From JBQLZQ01 sp052168355 (lineage in GTDB: Bacteria > Pseudomonadota > Alphaproteobacteria > DSM-16000 > Inquilinaceae): 58,488 nucleotides of DNA. Each line of letters starts with the position of its first letter. Position 1 is the first letter of the stretch. Positions 35,566-42,409 of this stretch are shown piece by piece. Where the stretch lies: NCBI GenBank assembly GCA_052168355.1, contig JBQLZQ010000012.1, positions 1 through 58,488 on the forward strand, read 5' to 3'. Under the pieces are notes generated by a model. The model saw nothing but the letters and a program-made list of their open reading frames with translations. It did not search any database and was not told the DNA's origin. A program made the position numbers and the translations under genes.

Positions 35566-36711
35566 ATGAGCAGACGGAAATTCCTGATGGTGGCGGGTGG
35601 CGGCATCGTGCTGGCCGCGGGCGGAACGGTCGGCACGATCGCGACCCGATCGCCCGAACGGGCCTTGATGCCTTGGACCCAGGCCGGATCGCTCTACGAC
35701 GAACCCCGCCGGAAGGCGCTGTCCTACGCGATCCTGGCACCAAACCCCCATAACCGTCAGCCCTGGTTGGTCGATCTTTCCCGTCCCGATCAGGTCGTGC
35801 TGACGGTCGACATGGAACGGATGCTGCCCCATACGGACCCGTTCAACCGACAGATCACCATCGGGTTGGGCTGTTTCCTGGAGCTTCTGCGCATGGCGGC
35901 GGCCCAGGACGGCTATCGGGTGGACGTCGACCTCTTTCCCGAAGGCGATGATCGAAAAACCTTGGACAATCGTCCGGTTGCCGTTGCGACCTTCGTCCAG
36001 ACAAACGCCATCGAGGCGGATCCGCTGTTTGCGCAGGTCCTCGCCCGCCGCTCGTTGAAGGAGCCGTTCGACCTCGACAAACCGGTCCCCGACGCCGTTC
36101 TGGCCGACATCCGCTCGGCCGCGATCAACGGGGGAGCGGTCGGCGTCAGCAATGAATTGGCGCACGTCCAGGCTCTTCGAACACTTACCCACGACGCTTT
36201 GCTGGTGGAGATCCACACGCCGCGCACGTTCAAGGAAAGCGTCGATCTGTTTCGCATCGGGAAGGCCGAGATCGAGGCCAACCCCGACGGCATCGATTTT
36301 TCGGGCCCGTTTTTCGAAACCCTGCACTTCTTTGGCGCGATGACCCGGGAAGGAACGCTGGATACGTCGTCATCGATGTTTGCGGAGGGTCGGAAGGCGG
36401 TGCTGGAAAACGCCGATACCGCGATGGCCCATCTGTGGCAGGTCACCGCCGCAAACGGTCGGGTGGACCAGATCAATGCCGGTCGGGATTGGGTTCGCCT
36501 CAATCTGGCGGCGACCGCCCATGGGGTTGGCGTTCAGCCCTTGAGCCAGGCCCTGCAGGAGTACCCGGAAATGAAGTCTCTGTATGATCAGATCCATGCG
36601 ATGCTGGCATCGGATGGCGGAACGGTGCAGATGCTTTCCCGTTTGGGATACGCTGCGTCCGTTCCTCCAAGTCCGCGTTGGCCGTTGGAGGCAAAGATCC
36701 TCAAGGGGTAG
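35566..36711 (+). CDS. Tat-exported Acg-type nitroreductase-family flavoprotein
   Basis: The 381-aa protein opens with a twin-arginine signal, MSRRKFLMVAGGG, followed by a hydrophobic stretch. The mature part has APNPHNRQPWLVDL, the FMN-site motif of Acg-like nitroreductases, plus two half-domains as in that family. It probably binds FMN and is exported folded; the substrate is unknown. The ATG at 35566 puts the Tat motif at the N-terminus, while a longer frame from 35485 would run through the operators and is rejected. A marR gene follows with no gap. Confidence 0.85.
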   Translation: MSRRKFLMVAGGGIVLAAGGTVGTIATRSPERALMPWTQAGSLYDEPRRKALSYAILAPNPHNRQPWLVDLSRPDQVVLTVDMERMLPHTDPFNRQITIGLGCFLELLRMAAAQDGYRVDVDLFPEGDDRKTLDNRPVAVATFVQTNAIEADPLFAQVLARRSLKEPFDLDKPVPDAVLADIRSAAINGGAVGVSNELAHVQALRTLTHDALLVEIHTPRTFKESVDLFRIGKAEIEANPDGIDFSGPFFETLHFFGAMTREGTLDTSSSMFAEGRKAVLENADTAMAHLWQVTAANGRVDQINAGRDWVRLNLAATAHGVGVQPLSQALQEYPEMKSLYDQIHAMLASDGGTVQMLSRLGYAASVPPSPRWPLEAKILKG

Positions 36712-36713
36712 TC

Positions 36714-37160
36714 TTGGACGATATCGGAAAGCTCGTATTTCAGTTCTTCAACGAAGTGGGGATCATCCAGCAGCTTGGTTCGACGATGTTCAACAAGCGG
36801 CTGCCGGATGGTCTCCACGTCTCTCATTTTTCGGTCCTGAATCATCTGATCAGGCTTGGCGACGGCAAAACGCCCCTGTCGCTGGCACGGGCGTTTCAGG
36901 TCACCAAGGGCACGATGACCCACACCCTGGCCACGCTATCCAAGCGCAACCTGATCAGACTGGCGCCGCACGAGACCGATGGGCGAAGCAAGGTCGTCTT
37001 TCTCACCGAGGAGGGCCGCCTGTTTCATCGGCAGGCGATCGAGAACCTCGGTCCCGCGATCATGGCGCTCGACGACAAGATCGACTGGGAGAAGGTCGTG
37101 GAACTTCTCCCCGAACTTCGCCGAATTCGGTCGGTTCTGGACAATAATCGCGGCGTCTAG
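36714..37160 (+). CDS. MarR-family transcriptional regulator
   Basis: The 148-aa winged-helix protein has the MarR DNA-binding region KTPLSLARAFQVTKGTMTHT, then LATLSKRNLIRLAPHETDGRSKVVFLTEEG including the basic wing. The start is taken as the TTG at 36714, 5 bases after AAGGGG at the end of the nitroreductase gene; a TTG at 36678 would overlap that gene. It probably controls the upstream palindromic promoter and hence itself. Its TAG stop is the first codon-sized unit of the interspersed element at 37158. Confidence 0.9.
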   Translation: MDDIGKLVFQFFNEVGIIQQLGSTMFNKRLPDGLHVSHFSVLNHLIRLGDGKTPLSLARAFQVTKGTMTHTLATLSKRNLIRLAPHETDGRSKVVFLTEEGRLFHRQAIENLGPAIMALDDKIDWEKVVELLPELRRIRSVLDNNRGV

Positions 37161-37296
37161 AGCGCGATCGTCATTGGTGGAAGCGGACCCGCTGCCACCA
37201 ATGACGTGAATCGCTCTCTAACTCTATGAATAGAGTAGGATTCACGCTTTGGGTGGAATCGCCGAAGCGATTCCACCCAAAGCGATCCTGCTCTAG
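37158..37296. repeat. Long form of an interspersed palindromic element with three hairpins
   Basis: A 139-bp element is bounded by TAGAGC-GC-GATC (37158-37169) and GATC-CT-GCTCTA (37284-37295). Inside are a perfect 12-bp stem CGTCATTGGTGG/CCACCAATGACG (37169-37206), a central hairpin with GTGAATC/GATTCAC and ACTCTAT/ATAGAGT arms (37206-37245), and a perfect 16-bp stem GCTTTGGGTGGAATCG/CGATTCCACCCAAAGC (37246-37283, loop CCGAAG). The whole can fold as a three-leaf clover on one outer stem. A short relative lies at 19948-20008. Confidence 0.88.
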
Positions 37297-37311
37297 ACGT
37301 TGGATCACCGG

Positions 37312-37797
37312 TTATCCGGTAACCCTTTCCATCAAGAAGTTTGTCATGGGCACGCCGTGCGGGGAAACGGTCTGTTCCTTGACCACGGACCAGCCCTGGC
37401 GCTCAAAGAAGGGCCGGGCGAGGTGGCTGGCCTGGGTGTGGAGGCGCTTCACCCCCAAGGCCGCCGCTTCCGCCACAATTGACCGGTAGAGATGCCGGGC
37501 GACCCCCGTGCCGATGAAGGCGGGCGCGACGAAGGCCAGATCGATGTATCCGTCGGCCCTGAGGGCCATGAACCCGATCACCCGCCCGTTCCGTTCGGCC
37601 ACCAGCGTCGTCTGCGACCGCAGCCTGTCCAGCCAGCCGGCGCCTTCCGGTACGTCGGGCGCCCAGGCCCGTCTCTGCGCGGCGTCGTAATGGTTCCGCG
37701 TCCCGAGATGGATGGCGTCGAAAAAGATCCGGGCGGCGACGCCGGCATCGTCGTCGCGAAACCGGCGGATCGAGATGTCGTCCATGCCTTCGTCCAT
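37312..37797 (-). CDS. GNAT-family N-acetyltransferase
   Basis: The 161-aa protein has the GNAT acetyl-CoA site IDLAFVAPAFIGTGVARHLY, matching the V.P...G.G...L pattern, and a C-terminal FFERQGWSVVKEQ segment. The acceptor is unknown. The ATG at 37797 is used; an ATG at 37785 is equally plausible and a longer frame to 37821 overlaps the upstream gene. It is in an operon behind the DUF1772 gene. Confidence 0.87.
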   Translation of the reverse strand: MDEGMDDISIRRFRDDDAGVAARIFFDAIHLGTRNHYDAAQRRAWAPDVPEGAGWLDRLRSQTTLVAERNGRVIGFMALRADGYIDLAFVAPAFIGTGVARHLYRSIVAEAAALGVKRLHTQASHLARPFFERQGWSVVKEQTVSPHGVPMTNFLMERVTG

Positions 37798-37804
37798 CGC
37801 TGGC

Positions 37805-38284
37805 CTATTGGCCGACGGCAAGGATAAGGAAGGTCATGGCCAAAATGCAGGCGGCCGCGCGGATATGGTTCCAGGCCGTCCATCGGACGCGGTAGTCGGC
37901 CCACCGGTCGGCGCCGTCGGGGTCGCCGGTACGAACACCGGCCAGCCGGTTGTTGAGGGGGACGTTGACGGTCGCGGTCACCAGCACACCGCCGCCAAGA
38001 TAGGCCGCGCCGCCGAGGACCAGAAACGCCGCGCCGGGGGCGGACCATTGCCACGAACCGACGGCGACGCACAGGGCGCACCCCGCCGCCGTTCCGAAAA
38101 AAACGATGAAGAAGAGCGGGTTGAGGATGACGAGGTTGATGGCCTGCATCACGGCCATGCCCTCGGCCGGCGGACGCCGCCCCAGCGCCCCCATCACGCA
38201 CACGGAAAAGGCGAAGAAAAGCCCGGCCATCAGGCCGCAGCCGATCGCCGTGCCTACGGTGAGAAGCTGAAGGGAGCCGGTCAT
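37805..38284 (-). CDS. DUF1772 (anthrone oxygenase-like) membrane protein
   Basis: The 159-aa protein has four hydrophobic segments and the DUF1772 entry TVGTAIGCGLMAGLFFAFSV, plus the INLVILNPLFFIVFFGTA and TATVNVPLNNRLA blocks. The family includes fungal anthrone oxygenase relatives, but bacterial members have no established role. Its stop lies 7 bases before the GNAT start, so the two are probably co-transcribed. Confidence 0.85.
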   Translation of the reverse strand: MTGSLQLLTVGTAIGCGLMAGLFFAFSVCVMGALGRRPPAEGMAVMQAINLVILNPLFFIVFFGTAAGCALCVAVGSWQWSAPGAAFLVLGGAAYLGGGVLVTATVNVPLNNRLAGVRTGDPDGADRWADYRVRWTAWNHIRAAACILAMTFLILAVGQ

Positions 38285-38391
38285 CGGCGAGTACTCGTCG
38301 GGCTGGTCGGTGTTGTTCGGCGGATGGCCGGCCGCCGAAACCGTACCAGATGGGTCGTCACCCGAGAAGGGCGCCGCCGCCTGTCACCATA

Positions 38392-38423
38392 TTGGCTTCT
38401 TATCGGATCGGCTTCTTATTGGG
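38392..38423 (+). repeat. 16-bp tandem duplication
   Basis: TTGGCTTCTTATCGGA (38392-38407) is followed directly by TCGGCTTCTTATTGGG (38408-38423); 14 of 16 positions agree. It lies in the 167-base gap between the DUF1772 gene promoter side and the end of the S41 peptidase gene. No function is evident. Confidence 0.8.
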
Positions 38424-38451
38424 TCCTGACGGCCGCCGCGATCCGGTCGTG

Positions 38452-40035
38452 TCAGCGCTGGGCGACCGTGCGGCTGCCTTCGGCCAGGGCCGGGCCATAG
38501 AGGTTGGGGTCCAGCAGCAGCCGCTTGGCCACCATGATGTCCAAGGCCTCGTCATGATCCTGCCAGGGGCAGGCGGCGCGCAGGATGTCCAGCGCCGCCT
38601 GGCTCTCGGGGGCGGCCAGGCGCCAGGTCGACAGCCGGGTCGGCACCTGCAGCGCCCCGGACTGGTACTGATCGATCAACTCGTCCGAATCGGCCGCGCC
38701 GTTGCTGGTACACAGGGTGGGCAGCACCCCCTGCAGGTGGAGCGTGTAGCCCGACGGCGCGAAGATCCGGCTCCACGTCAGGAACAGCTCGCCGTCATTG
38801 GGGAGGCGGGTGACCGTCTGGACGCTGCCCTTGCCGAAGGTCGACGCGCCCACCAGAACCGCGCGCCCGCTGTCCTGGAGAGCGGCGGCGACGATTTCCG
38901 ACGCCGAGGCCGAACGGCCGTCGATCAGCAGCGCCATGGGCAGACCGTTGGCGATGTCGTCGCTTTGCGAATAATAGTGCTGCACGCTGTCGGGGTGGCG
39001 GCCGCGGGTCGAGATGATCTCGCCGCGCGTGATGAACAGATCGGCGACATCGACGGCCTGGCCCAGCAGACCGCCCGGGTTGCCGCGCAAATCCAGGATA
39101 AGCCCCCGCGCGCCGCCGCCCAGGACATCGAGTTCGGCTGTCACCGCTTCGGACACCTTGGCCGCCGTGCCGGCGTTGAAGCGACTGATGCGGATGATGA
39201 GGATCCCGTCTTCCGTTCGGGCGGTGACCGGGTTGGGGACCACCCGTTCGCGAACCAGGGCCAGGATGCGGGTTTGGCCGGACGGCGCTTCGAGGGTCAG
39301 CCGCACCTCGCTGCCGATGGGGCCGCGCAACGCCTCGCCAAGCTGATCGAGGGCCAGGCCCAGCACCGGCTTGCCGTCGACCGCCAGGATCACGTCACCG
39401 GCCAGCACGCCGGCCCGGGCCGCCGGTCCGTCGGAAAAGACTTCCCGGATCCAGGGCCGGTCGGTCTCGTCTTTTTCCAACAGCAGCCCGATCCCGCCAT
39501 ACCCTTCGCGATAGGCCCGTTCCTGTCGGGCCTGCTCGGGGCTGACATAGCGCGAATAGGGGTCGAGTCTGGCGGTGATGGCGTTGAACACCGCGGCATG
39601 GACATCGTCATCCGTCGCCGCGCTCAAGGCGGGCGAGACCGCGCGGGCGGCGGCGATACCGTCGACGACGATCCGTCCCCAACCCGCCGCGTCGCGGTCT
39701 TCCGGCGCGGCGAAGGCGGCCACCGGCGTCCGGTTCGCCAGGACCCGTACCTGGCCGTCGACCCGGTCGGCGCGGATGCGGCGGTCGATGGTCGCCAGTC
39801 CGGAAAGCCCCGTGACGGTCAGCTCGCTAAGGTTCACCTGTTCAAGATAGACGGTCGAAATACGGTTGTAGCCGACCGAAAACAGGGTTGAACCGGCCCC
39901 GTCCTGCTGGAACAGCGGCAGCGGCCCCGGCGCGTTCAGGTCAAGGCCACAGCCGGCCAGGAAAGGCAGGCCGATCAGGATTGCCGCGGCACGCCGATAG
40001 ACGGGGCCACTGAACGAAGATCGGATCTGTGTCAT
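38452..40035 (-). CDS. S41-family C-terminal processing peptidase, predicted lipoprotein
   Basis: The 527-aa protein has a lipobox-type signal (LIGLPFLAGC, Cys29), a PDZ domain (about 175-260, with GLLLEKDE and VLAGDVILAVDGKPV) and an S41 catalytic domain with the Ser in DGRSASASEIV and the Lys 25 residues later in STFGKGSVQT. That Ser-Lys dyad and order match tail-specific CtpA-type proteases, so it probably cleaves periplasmic or envelope proteins from their C-termini. It lies at the downstream end of the rnr-topA cluster. Confidence 0.9.
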   Translation of the reverse strand: MTQIRSSFSGPVYRRAAAILIGLPFLAGCGLDLNAPGPLPLFQQDGAGSTLFSVGYNRISTVYLEQVNLSELTVTGLSGLATIDRRIRADRVDGQVRVLANRTPVAAFAAPEDRDAAGWGRIVVDGIAAARAVSPALSAATDDDVHAAVFNAITARLDPYSRYVSPEQARQERAYREGYGGIGLLLEKDETDRPWIREVFSDGPAARAGVLAGDVILAVDGKPVLGLALDQLGEALRGPIGSEVRLTLEAPSGQTRILALVRERVVPNPVTARTEDGILIIRISRFNAGTAAKVSEAVTAELDVLGGGARGLILDLRGNPGGLLGQAVDVADLFITRGEIISTRGRHPDSVQHYYSQSDDIANGLPMALLIDGRSASASEIVAAALQDSGRAVLVGASTFGKGSVQTVTRLPNDGELFLTWSRIFAPSGYTLHLQGVLPTLCTSNGAADSDELIDQYQSGALQVPTRLSTWRLAAPESQAALDILRAACPWQDHDEALDIMVAKRLLLDPNLYGPALAEGSRTVAQR

Positions 40036-40116
40036 AGGGTTAGTATGTAGTGCCGTTCGTTAAGGATTCGATATCGCTTTTCTCCAACCCAGTATCCCTC
40101 TCTAAACGGGCTTGTC

Positions 40117-42393
40117 TTATGATTTGCGGCGCTTTCCCGGTTTTGCCGTCCTTTTCTTCAGCCGGGCCGCGCCTTTCGCTTGCCCGGGCCGCCGCCCCGG
40201 CGGTCCCTTGCCCGGCCGGCCGCCGGCGCGCCCGTCGGACGGTGCGCCCGCGTCGCGAATCGCCAACAACGTGCTGCCGCTGATGGGGTCGGCTTCGATC
40301 AGTTCGACCTCGACCCGGTCGCCCAGCCGGTAGGTCCGACCCGATCGCCGGCCGACCAGCGCGTGAGCGTGCTCGTCATGGTCGTAGAAATCGCTGGGCA
40401 GGGTCGATATCGGCACAAGACCGTCGGCGCCGCTGTCGTCGAGAGACACGAACAGCCCAAAGCGGGTGACACCGCCGATCCGGCCGCCAAAGATCTCGCT
40501 GATCCGGTGGCTGAGAAAGGCGGCGACATAGCGGTCGGCGGCGTCGCGCTCGGCTTCCATGGCCCGGCGCTCCGTCACCGAGATGTGCTTGCCGATCTCG
40601 TCCAGCCGCTCCAGCTCCTCGTCCGGGCTGCCGCCATCGCCCAGCCCCATGCGGCGGATCAGGGCGCGGTGGACCGTGAGGTCGGCATAGCGGCGGATCG
40701 GCGACGTGAAGTGGGCATAGCGCGCCAAGGCCAGGCCGAAATGGCCCAGATTGTCGGGGCTGTAGGATGCCTGGGACTGGCTGCGCAGCACCATCTGGTT
40801 GACCGCCGGGGCCTCGGGCCGGTCCCGCGCCTGCTCGAGGATCTGCGAGAACAGGCGCGGCTTGAGCACCTGACCCTTGGCCAGCCGGTACCCCATCGGC
40901 TCCAGAAACTCCCGCAGGGCCTCGATCTTGGATCGGTCCGGTTCGTCATGGACCCGAAACAGGCAGGGCATGGAACGGTCGCTCAGCGTCTCGGCGGCGG
41001 CGACATTGGCCGCGATCATGAATTCCTCGATCAGACGGTGGCTGTCCAGCCGCTCCCGCACGCCGATGGATGCCACCCGCCCGTCGTCGCCCAGCGTGAT
41101 CCGGCGCTCGGGCAGGTCGAGTTCCAGCGTTCCGCGCCGGGACCGGGCCTGGGCCAGGGCCGCAAAGGCGCCATACAGGGGGGCGATGACGGGGTCGACC
41201 AGCGGGCCGGTCGTATCGTCGGGCGTCCCGTCACGGGCCGCCTGAACCTGCTCATACGTCAGTCGCGCCGCCGACCGCATCAGCCCGCGCTGGAACCGGT
41301 GGCGCAGCAGCGCGCCGGCCCGGTCGATGGTCATCTCGGCCGTCAGGCAGGCGCGGTCTTCCCCCGGACGCAGCGAGCACAGCCCGTTGGACAGCGCCTC
41401 CGGCAGCATCGGCACGACCCTGTCGGGGAAATAGCAACTGTTGCCGCGCTTGAAGGCCTCGCGATCCAGCGCCGATCCCGGCGAGACGTAGTGCGCGACA
41501 TCGGCGATCGCCACGGTCAGGCGCCAGCCGCCCTTGTTGGCGGGGTCATCGTCCGCCACCGCCAGCACCGCGTCGTCGAAATCGCGGGCGTCGGCGCCGT
41601 CGATGGTCACCAGGGGCAGGGCGCGAAGATCGACCCGTCCGTCGGGCCGCGGCGGCTGGGCCGCCTCCGCCTGATCGATGGCCGACCGGGGAAAATCGAC
41701 CGGGATACCGGCCGCGTGGATGGCGATCAGGCTGATGGATCTGGGATCGTCCCGATCGCCCAGCCGTTCGACGATCCGGGCCGCTCGTGGGCCGCGTCCC
41801 CGGCCGCCGGGCATTTCCGCCGCCACCAGGTCGCCGTCGCGCGCCCCGGCCAGATCGGCTGTGGCCACGAACACACTGTCCTTGCGGCCGCGCTCGGCGG
41901 GCTCGATGACGCCGCCGCCCGGACGGGCATGGAAGGTGCCGACCACCCGCGTGGTCTCGTCTTCCATGATCCGACGCAGGGTCCGGCCCTCATAGATGCC
42001 GTCCTCGCCACGCTGCAGCCGGGCCAGGACCCGGTCGCCCGGCTGCAGGGCGGGGTGGCCCCGCCGCTCGGGCGCCATGAAGATGCGGGGCGGCTCGCCG
42101 GTCCCCTCCCACGTTGTCGGCCGGGCCAGCACCTCGCCGTCGGCGTCGATATCGATGATGTCCACGGGCGCGACGGGGGGCAGGCTGTCGGGCGGCGCGA
42201 CCTTGCGGCCCCGGCCGCGCTCGATCACGCCGTCGCGCTCCAGTTCCTTGATCATCGCCTTCAGCGGGATGCGCGCCGCGCCGGTGATATGAAAGGCGCG
42301 GGCGATTTCCCGCTTGCCGACGGGTGCCGTGCTGCCGCGGATAAAGGCAACGACCTCGTCCTTGGACGGGAATGGTGCGGCTCGCTTGGCCAA
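40117..42393 (-). CDS. rnr: Ribonuclease R
   Basis: This 758-aa RNase II/R-family 3'-5' exoribonuclease is able to degrade structured RNA. An N-terminal winged helix (VVAFIRGSTAPVGKREIARA), cold-shock domains, the catalytic RNB domain (VTIDGADARDFDDAV and YADLTVHRAL), an S1 domain and a basic, Gly/Lys/Arg-rich tail are visible. The start is TTG (MAKRAAPFPSK) at 42393, 16 bases after the topA stop. The basic tail contains PGKGPPGRRPGQAKGAAR-type sequence, as in RNase R of other bacteria. Confidence 0.95.
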   Translation of the reverse strand: MAKRAAPFPSKDEVVAFIRGSTAPVGKREIARAFHITGAARIPLKAMIKELERDGVIERGRGRKVAPPDSLPPVAPVDIIDIDADGEVLARPTTWEGTGEPPRIFMAPERRGHPALQPGDRVLARLQRGEDGIYEGRTLRRIMEDETTRVVGTFHARPGGGVIEPAERGRKDSVFVATADLAGARDGDLVAAEMPGGRGRGPRAARIVERLGDRDDPRSISLIAIHAAGIPVDFPRSAIDQAEAAQPPRPDGRVDLRALPLVTIDGADARDFDDAVLAVADDDPANKGGWRLTVAIADVAHYVSPGSALDREAFKRGNSCYFPDRVVPMLPEALSNGLCSLRPGEDRACLTAEMTIDRAGALLRHRFQRGLMRSAARLTYEQVQAARDGTPDDTTGPLVDPVIAPLYGAFAALAQARSRRGTLELDLPERRITLGDDGRVASIGVRERLDSHRLIEEFMIAANVAAAETLSDRSMPCLFRVHDEPDRSKIEALREFLEPMGYRLAKGQVLKPRLFSQILEQARDRPEAPAVNQMVLRSQSQASYSPDNLGHFGLALARYAHFTSPIRRYADLTVHRALIRRMGLGDGGSPDEELERLDEIGKHISVTERRAMEAERDAADRYVAAFLSHRISEIFGGRIGGVTRFGLFVSLDDSGADGLVPISTLPSDFYDHDEHAHALVGRRSGRTYRLGDRVEVELIEADPISGSTLLAIRDAGAPSDGRAGGRPGKGPPGRRPGQAKGAARLKKRTAKPGKRRKS

Positions 42394-42409
42394 CGGTTCT
42401 GTCGCGCTC

